DNA of 64,000 nt from Syngnathus acus. Lineage: Eukaryota; Chordata; Actinopteri; Syngnathiformes; Syngnathidae. The notes beneath the pieces were generated by a model. The model made no database searches and was not told the DNA's origin. It saw only the letters and a list, made by a program, of their open reading frames with translations. Shown here piece by piece: positions 40,771 through 53,644 of this stretch. Position 1 is the stretch's first letter. Each line of letters begins with the position of its first letter. Where the stretch lies: contig NC_051087.1 in the NCBI RefSeq assembly GCF_901709675.1, positions 13,331,384 to 13,395,383 of the forward strand. The letters run 5' to 3'. The translations under genes and the position numbers were made by a program.

Positions 40771-43250
40771 CTGGAACCAAAACTTCTCCAGGGAAAGAAG
40801 TATTCGGGATGAAAAGAATTACAACAACAAATAAAACAAAAAAAATCAAGCAATCAGACACCCTCAAAAATGTACACAGGGTGAATTTTTCGACAACCAC
40901 TTGTAGCGCTCGTCTTTGAGCACATCCATTGTCAGGGCTTAAAAGGCCGAACGGGGGTAGAAGTTTTAAAGGTTTTTGATATTCATTTCAGGTTGTCACT
41001 GCAGCATCCTGAAATGCAGACAGACCCAGTGCAGGGGATGTTTTAGGGACATCCAAAAAATCCGCTGAGCAGAGCGAATGTTGTAAGCAGATGTTGGGAT
41101 ATGCAGCAACTGAGACAGGTCGGGTTAAGATAGACCAAGGAGGGTTTTATGCGTTAACAAGACCCTGTGAGTTTTTCGACACGCACAAAACTAGCTGTCC
41201 TGAATCATACAGGAACAGCGTCCTCATCTGTGAATATCAACCTTTCAGTCAAATGTAGTAAACATTCTGTAAGTTGCACCGTATTTATTTTCTATGTTCC
41301 TATCATGCCTAAAAGCTTTAGTTTTGAGCCAAACATGTTTGAAGCTCAGAGCGGTAATTTCAAAGTCACTATCCTTGCCACGAGTCCTGGTCAGTTCCAC
41401 TTTGACATCTTTTGATTTAAGCTGATATGTACACAATAAACCACATTTACTACGAGAATTAACTACTACTTAAGTTTTAATGATATCATGTAATTAGTCT
41501 GAAGACACTGCTGATCAACACGAACTATTTCCCCTCTCTGCAAAGTTTTATCCCTCCTGCCAATCGGCGACTTGTAAAGCGGGGGCAATGCTGGGTCTTG
41601 GCCAGGCAGGTTTTATGACCACAGCTCTGTCATTGCCTAGCACCATCATTTTCTTCCCAAGCCAGACCTCCAATCGCCCCAGCCCATCAACCCCACCCCT
41701 TCTCCCCTTCGCCCTCTGCCAGCTGTTTCTCGCAGTATTCTTTTGGCAAATGGAAGAGTAGGATGCTTCATGTATTTATTCTCAGTGTCGGTGGAGATCG
41801 GGCGACTATTCCGACACGCTGGAGTCACATTCCCCCAAAATTACAGAGCAGTAGCTGTGGCTCCAGGCCGACATGAAATAAATCTGTTTGACCCTAGGCA
41901 CCGCACCTTTCATTAGGGAATTCCTAACTAATTGGTTTACAATTTCATTGCATGTCGGATCCATGTATTAAAGACTGGACCTTCAAGAAAGAAGACTACA
42001 TTCATGTTGACTCACCAAATGAAGATTGACTGAGAAAATATGTCTCTGTCAGTCAGCCTGACGCCAACTGTATGTAAAGCAAATTTGAAGTAGTAGTCTT
42101 AACGAGCTTTCTCTTGGAGTCTGTCCTGTTTGCTTTGTCAGATATGATATCATTCCAAGGGATCTTCAGACCTAGATACTTAGCTTCTAAAGCTTCAGAC
42201 TTTTTTACTGTTTCCTGCTGTAAAAGTAATTGTAGATCTTCGAGGATGGGGGGTGTGGTGGAAGTCAACAAGATTGTTTGGAGCAAGGAATTTATTGTTT
42301 GGAGCCATGCGCAAGTCGCGCCAGCTTTCGACTTGTTGTCGGTTTCTACAGACATGTTGCATTTTAACAAGCTTTGTGTCACCTTTCAAAAGAGCCCCTC
42401 CTTCTGCAGCTGACTGGCATATTTGAAGGTGTAAAGAGTTGTTCAGAGCTGGAATGCTGCTAGAGTCAGGGTTCCGCTAGCATTTCTAAGTGTTTGCTCC
42501 TTATTGTGGAGGCACCTGAAGATTGTTCTTGATATTGTTTGTCTCTGTTTGTCATCAGACTGCAACTGGTGCCTCCGGTGTGTTTAAGCTGAAATGTTTT
42601 ACAGGGTTTCTTTTGTATGTTGCCTGAAGCCGTGTGATGCGTGAAGGGTTATAAATCAAGTGTGATTCATCAAAACAGGTTCTGCTGTCTGCCAAGTTTC
42701 ATTTCATCTCAACACACCACAGAGACGTACAAATAGATTTTGGCCCGCAGCCATAACTTCTTCCTTTACCAAACTGCTCCCCTGTCAACACCCCTCCCTA
42801 CCACTGTTCCCTCCTCCAACCTTACCAACATTTATCTCCCCCTCCACTACCTTTACACAAGACCAATGATGTTGTTTTGTTTGAGCTTTTCTTTGACTGT
42901 CCTCCATGGGAAGTACCTGGCAGCGGATACATGTGGCAGGCCTGTGCCTGGACATGTCTGTCTCCCCCTCTCTTCTGTCTGCACGGCCACGTAATGTGAG
43001 AATTGTAGTATCCACGGCAATGACGGAGGTGTATGTGAAGATTGTTGTTTAAATGTTGCATTAAAGAGGATTCTGGCCTCAATGCTTTCATATCTGAAGT
43101 GTAGAAATGTCAGCACCACAAAGGCGTATACATAGTCTGGGAAGGGGGGGGGGGGGGGGTGACCTCATCGCTCATGGTTTTGTGAAGTCACTGATGGAAT
43201 GCCTGTAACAAATAAAGAGCTAATGTATATGAATTAATCATTTGCCCTCT
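40771..43250. other. Gene-free stretch upstream of sp6
   Basis: No exon recognised. A 109-codon minus frame at 42053-42382 has no family I know. A poly(G) run lies at 43147-43159. Confidence 0.4.
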
Positions 43251-43379
43251 TTCTGTCTGCAGATTTTGTAGTGCGTCGCCACCCTGCCATGTGGTAATCA
43301 TCTGTACAACACAACAAGATACTTGAACAACAGCTTGTGTCGCTGATCTCATCTACACTAGTGCACCTGCAAAGCTCAC

Positions 43380-44288
43380 ATGGCCCACCCTTATGAACCC
43401 TGGCTTCGGACAGCACCATCTAGTGGTAGCACAGACGACATGCCCATCCCTTCCTGGTGGGACTTCCAGAGGGATATTCAGTCTGGGAACTGGATTGACC
43501 TCCACACAGGGCAAAGTGCTGACTTACCGTCTGTGAGTCCAGGCTGCAACATGGGTCTGCAGTCCTCTTTAGGCTCCTACAGTTCCGACCCGCAAATGTG
43601 CTCCCTACCTCTGAGTCAACATCTACCAGCTTCACACTCACCTCACCTCTTCCCTCCCGATGGCTTCAAGATGGAACCACTGGCACCTGATATCTTGCAA
43701 CAAGAACCTTATGCACTGGAAGAGCCACGGGTGAATGTGGTTTTGGCCCGGCCAAAGTCCCAGAGACGTTCTTCTTCCAGAGGTACCGGCCAGGCAGCGT
43801 GTCGGTGTCCTAACTGTGTACACGCTGAGCAGATGGGCCACAGCACGGATGACAGCAGGAGGAAGCACATGCACAACTGTCACATCCCTGGCTGTGGTAA
43901 GGCCTACGCGAAGACCTCTCATCTGAAGGCCCACCTAAGGTGGCACAGCGGGGACCGGCCCTTCGTCTGTAACTGGCTCTTTTGCGGCAAGCGTTTTACA
44001 CGTTCTGATGAACTGCAGCGACATTTACAGACGCACACCGGTACGAAGAAATTCAGCTGTGCGTTATGCCCTCGGGTGTTTATGCGCAGCGATCATCTGG
44101 CCAAGCACATGCGCACGCATGAGTCCCCAGCGGGGCATGGAGAAGAGAGTGTGAATGGAGAGGGCAAGGGCTTTGATTCCCCCACACCTCCACAGTCATC
44201 GTCAAACATGTCTGCACCTGACACCATCGAGCCTCCACTCAAGCTGAAATGCGAGACAGACCCCTCCATCTCCAGTGTAACTGGCTAG
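43380..44288 (+). CDS. sp6: Transcription factor Sp6 (epiprofin)
   Basis: One coding exon of 302 residues. An in-frame TAG at 43359 and an acceptor (TTTCTGTCTGCAG) near 43261 show that the leader is spliced and that this ATG is the start. Residues 141-146 are the Buttonhead box CRCPNC. Three C2H2 fingers follow at about 167-189, 197-219 and 227-247, with [18 protein letters not shown] and [18 protein letters not shown], which are invariant in Sp factors and bind GC/GT boxes in DNA. The start [10 protein letters not shown] with SWWDF and NWIDLHTGQ resembles the internal MSHHYESWF and SWMDL segments of mammalian SP6 rather than SP5, 7, 8 or 9. The nearby scrn2 also fits SP6. Mammalian SP6 acts in tooth, skin and limb epithelium. 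The fish protein lacks the first ~95 residues of the mammalian form. Confidence 0.93.
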   Translation: MAHPYEPWLRTAPSSGSTDDMPIPSWWDFQRDIQSGNWIDLHTGQSADLPSVSPGCNMGLQSSLGSYSSDPQMCSLPLSQHLPASHSPHLFPPDGFKMEPLAPDILQQEPYALEEPRVNVVLARPKSQRRSSSRGTGQAACRCPNCVHAEQMGHSTDDSRRKHMHNCHIPGCGKAYAKTSHLKAHLRWHSGDRPFVCNWLFCGKRFTRSDELQRHLQTHTGTKKFSCALCPRVFMRSDHLAKHMRTHESPAGHGEESVNGEGKGFDSPTPPQSSSNMSAPDTIEPPLKLKCETDPSISSVTG

Positions 44289-46650
44289 TCTGGTCCGGCT
44301 AATTTCATTACTTTCTGAATCAAGTTTGATCTAAAAGGAGACACCATCCATTGCACTTTCAGTTCTATAATTGAGCTGCATGAGTTTGACGCAGACTAAG
44401 ACTTAGAAGACTAAACAGATGGATCAGAACGTGTTCTTCTGTGGTTCAGTAAATTATTGATATTAATGGGACTATCAACTCAGTGATTTACGACTACACT
44501 AAAAACAATGGTGGATTGAATGTACTCAATTTTATCTTGTCGAGTGGTTGCACATAATTTTGGTAAACAGGCGCAGGTCTACTTCCGGGTGCAGGCCATC
44601 GAACGCGAGTTTGGTGTATTTGATTGACGGTATTGTGTATTGGGGTGATGCTTTTCCTTGCCGCATTGTCGGGCACGGTGGACTCGGATATGAGCTTCGA
44701 CCGCCCAGAATGAAAACAGGGCCCTATATGTTTATGTTGATTCAAATACATTTTAAAAGTAGATTAGGACTACTGCTCTACTTAAAAAATGTTTTATCCA
44801 GATGCTTTTATTTTGTGCAACCACTTGATGAAATAAAATTGAGTAAATTCAGTACATCATTCTTTTTCAGTGTCCATATTTATGGGAACAGTGTCAACAT
44901 GATAGAAAACCAAGACTACATTCTACAAGAAAAGTTTTAAAAACTATAACTTCTTTTTTGTTTGTTTATGGAGAATAGGGTTAGAGAATAACTCCCCCTG
45001 TCTGGATTTAAACAAAAAATAAATGGGTTCTTCCCTATGCACATATTCTATGGAATGTTTTGGTTGCGCTTTTTTTCATAATCCTGCTGCCTAACAAATG
45101 AAAAATACTTACTTCTCCTTGGCAGAGGCAAAGAAATACTGTGTTAGAATTGCTGAAGTTACCCACTCTGTTGATACCAGAGTGTGTTGCAAATTTAAAT
45201 TCTGCTAGGACACTTTTTACCTGTAGATCCAACAACAAGGGGTGCATCAGTTGGAGTTGCTTTGGTAAATATATTTTATTAGTAAGTTACATTGATGGAA
45301 TATTTTTTTTATAAAGAAAATTAAGCAAATCGACCCATCGCCTGTCTAACAAATAAATCCCACAAGTGATGCCAACTATGAACATACATCACATCACAGC
45401 AGTTATTATGATGTATGATTCTGTACAAACATGTTTGACAACAATTATGTCAACAACTCAACAGCAACCTGATCAACAATGAGTACATAATGGTCATATA
45501 ACGTAGCACACAGCATTCTTTTTCTGGGCTGAGCACTCTTTCTATTCTAAAGAAAACACTGTAGAAGGAAGGGGTGACGTTTTTTTTTTCCAGGTGAGGA
45601 ACTTCAACACAACACGTGTTGGAAATATGAATCTCATGAGTCTCATCGGCTGGATTTTACAATGCTATTTCCATATTTAAAGATTAATTTGAATCAAGAA
45701 TAATTTGTACAAGATTAATTTCAATCACTGCAAATTTTAAAACTAAAAGAATTAACAGAAGGTATAACAAAGAATTAATGTTGACCTAAGATAATAATGA
45801 CTAGTGTAACTAGTAAATTTACAATATTGCAGTCTTAGAAGATAAGAAATTTAACAGTGGTTGTTTTATTGTTGTGTACGTGTTGTGTACTACTGAGTAT
45901 TAATATTTTGAATTGTAATAGTCTATGGCGTTTTTCTTTATGTTGATTTGAACAGTAGCACAAGATAGATACATTTGAAAAAAGGGTTAGTTGTTTGTCA
46001 TTTGTCATGTTACGTTCTAGCTACTGTAATAAAAATGCTGAGGATGCGATGTATACTGTCTATACTATTATTGCCCTCTATAATTAATACAAAAAATGTG
46101 CGCGTGTGAATTATTTCACCCCAAGACTGCTAATAATTATTTGCAAAAGTGGATGCAGTGGATCACATTGCAGTTGTTTGGTTAGGAAATCACACAGTCA
46201 CACATGTATACTATCTGAAACTAGAATTTGCAATTTCTGGAGAAATTGCATGTGAAGGTGAAGAAGCTGAATAAATACTTGGGGAATGCTACAAAATGAT
46301 GTTTAAAGTTGGAAGAGGTTAAAAAATGTAGAAATTAGAAATGAAAAACGAAATTTAGTGAAATTTTAAACATGAAAAAGTGAAATATTTTAACTTTGCA
46401 ATTTTGGGAATGTTGAAAATCTTTCCCAATGTGATTTGAATTTGCTGAATGATGTGGATTTCAAACTGGAACGACGTAAATGTGAAATGCTGAATGGGGA
46501 AAAATCTGCGAATCTTGCGAAAACGGAAAATATTTAGAATGAGAAAAATGCAAGCGTTCATCACGTGAATATTCGGAATACGTCAAAAGTGGAATGGAGT
46601 GAATCGGATGAATTATGTGGAAGTAGTAGCAGGACAAAAAAGTGAGGAGA
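44289..46650. other. sp6 3' region and gene-free DNA
   Basis: AATAAA at about 44830 and 45016 are possible poly(A) signals for sp6. The rest is AT-rich with no gene. 46230-46820 has GTGAAGGTGAAG / CTTCACCTTCAC-type inverted motifs that suggest an old MITE cluster. Confidence 0.4.
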
Positions 46651-46820
46651 ATAAAATAGAAGAAGAAGATTAAAGTTAATGGTGTAAATTAACATAAGTG
46701 TGAAGGCGAACAATAAAGTTTTGGTGGAGAATTCACCTTCACACTAATAAAGTGAATGGTATAGAAAAACATAAGTGTAAAGGCCTTCGCCTTCACACTA
46801 ATAAAGTGAATGGTGTGGAG

Positions 46821-47153
46821 CAGGGGTGTCAAACTCATTATTTTCACGGGCCGCATCGTATTCATAGCTTCTTACTGAGGTCCATTATGACTGTCAACCC
46901 AAATAAATGTATGAGCACCTCATATTATATACAGTAAAAGCTACAAAACAAACTGACAAATAACTTGTTTTCAAATCAGACGAGTAAACACTGGTCAAAT
47001 ATCTAAAAAATATATATATATTATTAAAAGTAAAGACAATTTGCAATTCTAGTAATGACACACGAATTTGATGCACAATTTGTCTTCGTGGGCCACATAA
47101 AATGATGTGGCGGGCCGTATCTGGCCCCCGGGCTTTGAGTTTTGACACCTGTG
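46821..47153. mobile_element. hAT-type MITE (CAGGGGTGTCAAACTC family), copy 2
   Basis: 333 bp with ends CAGGGGTGTCAAACTC and TTTTGACACCTGTG. The duplication is GTGTGGAG / GTGTAGAG (one mismatch), at 46813-46820 and 47154-47161. It is inserted in a repeated CTTCACACTAATAA motif region. Confidence 0.88.
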
Positions 47154-47277
47154 GTGTAGAGTAACATAAGGCCTTTGCCTTCACACTAATAATGGGTAAC
47201 GGTAACATGAAAAGCTGAAATGAGACAAGACTGTTGCTCCTGTAGATTACATAAAAAGCACTGATCTGTTCCAGATA

Positions 47278-48000
47278 CAGTGGGGCAAAAAAGTATTTAG
47301 TCAGCTACCAATTGTGCAAGTTCTCCCACTTACAAGATGAGAGATGCCTGTAATTTTCATCATAGGTGCACTTCAAACATCCATCCATCCATCCATCCAT
47401 CTTCTGTACCGCTTTGTCCCCGCGGAGGTCGCATGCTGTCATCGAGCAGTAGGCGGGGGACACCCTGAACTGGTTGCCAGCCAATTGCAGGGCACACAGA
47501 GACAAACAACCATCCACGCTCACATCTAAGGGAGATTTTGGAGTGCTCAATCGGTCTACCAAGCATGTTTTTGGGATGTGGGAGGAAACCGGAGTGCCCG
47601 GAGAAAACCCATGCGGACACGGGGAGAACATGCAAACTCCACACAGGGAGGGTGGACTCGAACCCGCACCCTCCTAACTGTGAGGCAGACGTGCTAACCA
47701 TTGCCTCACCGAGCCTCACTTCAACTATGAAAGACAAAATAAAAATATCCAGAAAATCACAGATTTTTAAAGAATTTATTTGCAAATTATGGTGGAAAAT
47801 AAGTATTTGATCAATAACAAAAGTTCATATCAATACTTTGTTATAAGTATTGATATGAACTTTTGTATATATAATATATACCCTTTGTTGGCAATGACAG
47901 AGGTCCAACATTTTCTGTAAGTCTTTACAAGGTTTCACACACCGTTGGTGGTATGTTGGCCCATTCCTCTATGCAGATCTCATCTAGAGCAGTGATGTTT
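47278..48000. mobile_element. Tc1-like element, one end, split by a SINE
   Basis: It starts after TA with CAGTGGGGCAAAAAAGTATT and continues TCAGCTACCAATTGTGCAAG, then GGCAATGACAGAGGTC and GGCCCATTCCTC, a sequence seen in many fish Tc1 elements. The other end is missing. A SINE splits it at 47377-47716. Confidence 0.75.
47377..47716 (-). mobile_element. ATCC-tailed tRNA-derived SINE inserted in a Tc1 element
   Basis: CACTTCAA is duplicated at 47369-47376 and 47717-47724, and removing the SINE rejoins the Tc1 sequence. The minus-strand head contains GTTAGCACGTCTGCCTCAC and GGGTTCGAGTCCACC (B box). Confidence 0.9.
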
Positions 48001-48523
48001 TAGGAAAATGGTCAAACGACAGGAGGCCAGCATGGGAGAGTGCCCGGCGATAACCCACGCAGGCACTGGGAGAACATGCAAACTGGCTGTGAAACCCTGG
48101 CTGTAATCAGGACGGGACTAGAAAAGCAGAATTGCTTCCTCCCGCTTCCCTTTTCGGCAACTCATGACAAGAAAATGTGAAATGAATTTGTAATAAGTGT
48201 GTTGTTTATGTGCTTGCCGAAATAAACAAATCAAAACAAATATAAGGGCATATACCAACGTGTTACGTTTCTTAACATGCCCTGAATGCTGAAAATCAAT
48301 TTAGCCATATTGTTGCTTTGTCATCAGGGGTTCCCTCTCCCAAATTTGATCTCCCAACGAGGGTTGTGACGAATAATATACTAAATACTTAATTAGTAAC
48401 ATAACATGTGACAACAATGATGTAACACAGAGCAATCGTTAAAGTTGTCTTTTAATTGTAGCTATTTGTGTGTTTTGAATTCACACAGCACACGTTGAGG
48501 CCATGAATGCATCACGATCTGTA

Positions 48524-48550
48524 CCGGAAAAGGAAGATTACCTACCGGAA
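48524..48550 (+). promoter_or_regulatory. Two ETS-type sites in the cwc25 promoter
   Basis: TACCGGAA occurs twice, with CCGGAA cores at 48524 and 48545 (21 bp apart), about 160-180 bases before the cwc25 ATG. This is typical of housekeeping promoters. Confidence 0.45.
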
Positions 48551-48704
48551 ACACAACAGACCGTAGCAGCATACTCGCTACGTTGTTCCCAGCCTTCTCG
48601 ACCTTTGTGTAAATGTAAAACGTTCGTTTACCACCGGTCTTTAGAAAAGGACAATAATCTTCATTTTCCTCGCTTTCATTAGTAACTAAAACAAAGGTTT
48701 AAAC

Positions 48705-51700
48705 ATGGGGGGCGGCGATCTGGTAAGTTATCTGTTGAAAGCTGCCATCGCATGAAATGCCAATTCCTTTCTGTGTACATCATCAATTACGTCTTGTTAC
48801 AAATTGAAGCTGTTTATTGAAATTACCCTTCTACTCAATGAATTTCTTTCGTCCTATGTTAGAACTTAAAGAAAAGCTGGCACCCCCAGACTATGAAAAA
48901 CATCGAGCGTGTCTGGAAAGCCGAGCAAAAACATGAATCTGAATGCAAGAAAATCGAGGAGCTTCAGAAGGAGCTAAAGGAGGAAAGAGCCCGCGAAGAG
49001 ATGACGAGATACGCCGAGGAAAGCGGTGCCATCAAGTTAGTTTTCAAGAACACAACTTTTGGCCACAACATGGAAAACGTTCGAATGTCAGTCAGATTTT
49101 CTCATTATGTATCGTTTGTACAGAAAGAAGGATGATCGTCTGGACTGGATGTACCAGGGCGTTTCTAGTCAGGTGTCCAGAGATGAGTATCTCATGGGTC
49201 GTGCCATTGACAAGCAGATCACCGATCAATATGAGGAGCCTGAAAGTGGTCCGTCAGCAGAGACTGGCCTTCTGCCTGGCTCCATCTTTAGTCCCATCAC
49301 GGCTACCTCCAGCCTGGACATGGCCGCCAAGATCCGGGAGGATCCTCTTTTTGTAATTAGGTAAAACGTTGCTCTGCTCCTCTTCAAGACCTTTTGTTAT
49401 TACAATACTTCAAACTAAAGTGTGCATGAAATCTTGTGTTTCGCATTCCAGGAAGCGGGAGGAGGAAAAGAAAAGAGAAGTCTTGACGAATCCAGTGAAG
49501 ATGAAGAAAATTAAAGAAATGGTAAAAAAGAATTAAAACGCTTTCCTACTACAAGTTTTGCTGCTTTTTGACAACTTTTATGGGAAACTTTGTGTCACGG
49601 TCATAGTTGCGCCAGAACCTCAACAAGAAAGACAAGAAGAAGAAGAGGAAGAAGGACAAGAAGGAAAAGAAAGGAGACAAAGAGAAAAGAAAAGAGAAGA
49701 AACACAAGAGAAGCCACTCAACTTCGAGTTCGGATGAACAAGATGACAAAAAAGACAGGTACACAAGGTTGTTTGATAATTAAAAGTAGGGTTGAATGAT
49801 TTAGAAAACAAATCTAATTGTTATCCCTCTTAATATTGTGATTAAATAATTAATAAATGTGGCTTAAACATAACTGTATATATCATAAGGCAGATTACAA
49901 CAATATTGCAAACAAATCTGTGGCTTTATGACTTCAACTTTTCGTGTTACTTGTAACAATCAACTGTATTTATCCCTTTAAAACAAACACCGCTGCATAC
50001 AAAGTGCTGTTCATGCCGCAATAATAAGTCATACAATAACAAACACGGTTAAAACAAATTCATATTAAAATATTTTTTTAAAAGATGGGGGGGGATCCCA
50101 TGTCAACATGTTTGTATTGCTTATTAATTACTTACAAACATCTACTAATTTAGATCTGAATATTACTCTTAAACGTGTCTTTCAGGTTGCGCTCACCAGA
50201 TGGAGTGACCTCTTATAAAAAATCTCATTCCCATCATCTGCCCGGCTATGGCCTCCTGGTCAGTAAGCAGCAAAGTGTCATGTCACACATATTATCAGTG
50301 GACCCACAACCATTACTCTTCAATCTTCCCTTTACACCCTAGCTACCTGTCGGCAAACAATACCAGTCCTCTGCTTTGAATCACTCAAAACGCCACGAGA
50401 GGAGCCGAAGCCGATCTCCTGCAAGAAAAAATGGGGAAAATCACCGCTCTTCCTCACACCGAAGCGACAGGAAGCTAGATGTCAAAGGTTGTAGCCCACA
50501 GAGACAACGTTACCAAAGGCAGCGGAATCATGTGTCAAAGTAAGACTTGGGGATATCGGTCAGTGTGTGTGTGTGTGTTGTGTGCGCTTGTGTGTGCGCT
50601 TGTGTGCTTGTATACACTGGAATCAGTCTGGGCCATCAAAATCCTTTTTGTTACAGCCTACATTGGCGTTATATTTTTTTGAGAGCTGTTATGATTCTGA
50701 CACCATATTCAGTGTGTTGACCCCTTTATTTGCTGGCGATAGGAACAATCGACATTTGTTGTAATTGCATGGAGGGTGACTTTATTTCAGAATCAGAATC
50801 AGTAGAGATGTTACTTGCATGTTTACTGGTCCTGGACAGGTACAAGTCTTGGATAGATGGGAGGTTGGTCCCGATTATCTTTTCCACAGACCTGATTGTC
50901 CGTTGCAGTCTGTGCTTGTCCTGTTTGGTGGCCGATTCAAACCAGACAGTGATGGAGGTGCAGAGGATAGACTGAATGATGGCAGCGTAGAAGGTCTTCA
51001 GCTGCTCCTTGGCTAGTTGAACTTCCTGAGCTGTCTCAGAAAGTACAACCTCTGCTGCAGTGACGTGCGGTGAGGTTCATGACTGGGGAGGCACTGACGC
51101 CCCCACCTGAATTATTAACTTGTATTAAGCCAACACTGTCTTATAATGCAGAAACTGATTTATTTTGTATTTAGCAGTTGCGGGTTGGTCCCTTAAGTGC
51201 TGCTGGCATGTAACGGGCAGATGAAAATTTTTATTCCCGTTTGTGATACACTCAACCTTTTTGGTTAAAAAAAGATTGGGTCATAACAGGGACATGGCAT
51301 AGTTTGTACTGTTCATGCATTGCCAATGCCTCTCTGCATGTAGGAACACTTGTGTGAGATTGACAATTGTGATTATCTGTGAAAGAAAAACAGATTGTTG
51401 CATTAATTTCTAGCAGCATTTAAGCAAAGTTTGGCTTGTTGTCATGCTTTTCTTTCAGGAAGCTCTCTGCTGAGGAGCTGGAGCAGAAAAGAAAGGAGAT
51501 GATAGACCAGGCCAAGAAGAGAGATGAGGACCGGGAGAATAACGTGAGAAGATACAGGAAGCAAGATGAGCAGGAAAAACTGCGGGAACAAAATTCCAAG
51601 CATGACCGTCATGCTGGTTTTATCCAGTACGTTTGTCTTTCGCGCTCCTATTTCTATACATTTTGTTAACCAAAACTTTATGGCCCTTTGTGTTTGATGT

Positions 51701-52404
51701 CACTGGATGACCTCTTAAATTTAATAGATCAATTAAGTTTCACTAGTGTTGTAGTCAAGAGCACTCAAACTGAGACCAAGACTTTACCGAGACTTGAGAG
51801 TATAATGTAGAGACCAAGACTGTATATCAAAGTAAAATCACACCCCTTCAAAAAGAAAAAAAAAAACCGGAAATAAATTAACAGTATCTTTACATTCATT
51901 ACATTTGCAATGAAAACAAAATCTCCTGTGTTGATTTTGAAATAGCACAATGAAACAAATTTCAAATCTAAGTTAATTTGTGTTTTAATGTCTACAAATC
52001 CTGCTATCATTCTGCATTTCTCACTGATCACATTATTACTGCCCTGGTCTCGACTGGTCATGATCTAAAATCTTGAGTCTGCACTGTCCTAGGCAAAGAC
52101 AAGTAAAAATACCTTTGACTTCGCTACAAGACAGAGTCCCTTAAAAATTGTCCTCAGGACTAAGAACTACAACACAGTTAGATCATCACTGAACTCACAG
52201 ATCATCTTCGTGCTGATATTGCTGTCAAGGTGGAATATCAAGTCTTAAATTGTACAGTTTTTGTTCAATAACACCTCTTTCCATTCTTGCAGTGATATGA
52301 AGTTGGAGAGTGCTGCCACGTCTTCTTTAGAGGACAGAGTGAAGCGGAATATTCACTCCATTCAAAGGACACCGGCTTCGTTTGATAATTTCATGAAGAG
52401 ATGA
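48705..52404 (+). CDS. cwc25: Pre-mRNA-splicing factor CWC25
   Basis: Nine exons: 48705-48722, 48863-49035, 49124-49360, 49452-49521, 49607-49758, 50186-50258, 50343-50539, 51459-51626, 52293-52404. GT-AG throughout, phases agree, 399 residues plus TGA. CWC25 joins the spliceosome after Prp2 remodelling and promotes the first transesterification. The N-terminus MGGGDL is encoded alone in exon 1, then NLKKSWHPQT opens the conserved CIR N-terminal domain. It continues ERVWKAEQKHE, DDRLDWMYQGV, ETGLLPGSIF and DMAAKIREDPLFVIRKREEE. A long Lys-rich tract (exon 5), an Arg/Ser-rich tract (exon 7) and the C-terminal KLSAEELEQKRKEM and LEDRVKRNIHSIQRTPAS complete the family pattern. Intron 7 contains a LINE fragment. 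Length is close to the mammalian protein. Confidence 0.96.
50783..51062 (-). mobile_element. 3' end of a non-LTR retrotransposon (LINE), minus orientation
   Basis: The minus-strand frame reads QQRLYFLRQLRKF-like sequence (with changes), then LKTFYAAIIQSILCTSITVW and LQRTIRSVEKIIG, the region after the reverse transcriptase domain in fish LINEs. It ends in the tail CTGATTCTGATTCTG. 5'-truncated, in cwc25 intron 7. Confidence 0.8.
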
Positions 52405-52538
52405 ACATGAACAATATTGTACATTGTGACTTAAAAAGAGGCAACACACATTAATCAATATCCTTAGTAGAGGAATAGATGTTGTTTTGAGATGAACAAT
52501 AAGCCTATGTCTACATAAAATCAATTTTCAGTCCTGTA

Positions 52539-52544
52539 AAATAA
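52539..52544 (+). terminator. Poly(A) signal of cwc25
   Basis: AATAAA about 135 bases after the cwc25 stop codon. Confidence 0.65.
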
Positions 52545-53456
52545 AATTATTTCGTAGAAACTGTTTACCATTGTGAAAATATTGTATTTTTCCCTTTCAA
52601 ATTTTCCAGACAATTGGGACTTTTGATGGTTTTATCATAAATGTTATTTCCAGAAGTCTTTTCAATTACAACTTGTATTGCTTGACCTCTCTATAATAAA
52701 TTTCCAACTTGGCTAAATAGTCATACGGAACTGATCTGAAGTCACAACAAGATAACACTAATTATTTTGAAATGGCTTGATGAAGTATGATTTTTTCCTA
52801 AACAGTTGTATTCATTTTTTGGGGTAGTTTGATAAATTGTTTGGTGACTATTTTTAAACATCATGATGGCAAGTGGATAAAAGTGGTTGATTGTATAAAG
52901 ATGTCAGCTATTTTTTGTTTTTTCCCCCGCTAATGCCCAGAGTGCCCTTTATAATTTTGCTCCCATAAAAAGTGGATACATTAATTAATTGCGACATACA
53001 CATTTTCACTGCATCTAGTAACTTATTTCATTTTGTTATATTTCCCACCACCATAATACTGATACTAGTTACTTTGGAATTGTAAGTTAGGTAAATACCG
53101 AAAATTATGAGTGGGAAAAATACAGTATCCAACATCAGGCGTAATATTGTTGATTAAAATATTAGTCAAGCTACATTTTCTCATTTTGTGCCCCCCCCCC
53201 CCCTTCCCAAGTACGCAACAAGACATACCACGTTTGACAGATGATAGTTCCCCTACATTCTAAGAAAAGGGAAGAAAAACATAGACACTCGCAATATTTG
53301 GGATATGTATGAAAGTTGTTCAGATACAGGTCTAACTTTTATATGCTTTTTAAATCAAGCCTTCCTGGTGTGTGCTCTGAACCAATGTAGTTCTCATACT
53401 CCTTTGTTCACAAGAGATTGTTGAATGTTGTGCTCCCCGTTTGACCACCTCGGGTC

Positions 53457-53644
53457 ATCGCTTCTCGGCCTTTTGGCTAAGATCAAGTGTAGTATCTGTA
53501 CTTATCAGTTTAATATCTGATACGTCTCCTATCTGGGGACCATATATTAAATTGATTTTTGGAACAGGGAGATGGAATAGGGGCTTGCTCCGTCCACTCC
53601 ACGCATTGACCTGGTATTGCAGCACTTCCAGGAACAGTGCACCC
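53457..53644 (+). ncRNA. U2 spliceosomal snRNA, copy 1
   Basis: 188 nt starting ATCGCTTCTCGGCCTTTTGG and ending GTGCACCC. It contains the branch-point pairing sequence GTGTAGTATCTG, the Sm site GATTTTTGGA and the 3' stem-loops (CTTGCTCCGTCCACTCCACG). It pairs with intron branch sites in the spliceosome. From memory it differs from the vertebrate consensus at a few places, for example CTGTACTTATC where CTGTTCTTATC is usual, and GAACAGTGC for GAACGGTGC. Flanks from about -25 to +95 match copy 2. I could not place a convincing PSE upstream. Confidence 0.93.

Noticed and set aside
40153-40919. Up to 219-codon plus frames with Tyr-Val-Cys-Met repeats
   Set aside because: Produced by a SINE plus tandem TATG, TTTG and TTTA tracts.
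42053-42382. 109-codon minus frame
   Set aside because: No recognised domain, no supporting splice context, and an equally long frame on the other strand.
49549-49811. Minus-strand frames rich in Ser, Phe and Leu
   Set aside because: Antisense to the Lys-rich exon 5 of cwc25.
50567-50764. Plus frame with Cys-Val repeats
   Set aside because: Produced by a (GT)n run in cwc25 intron 7.
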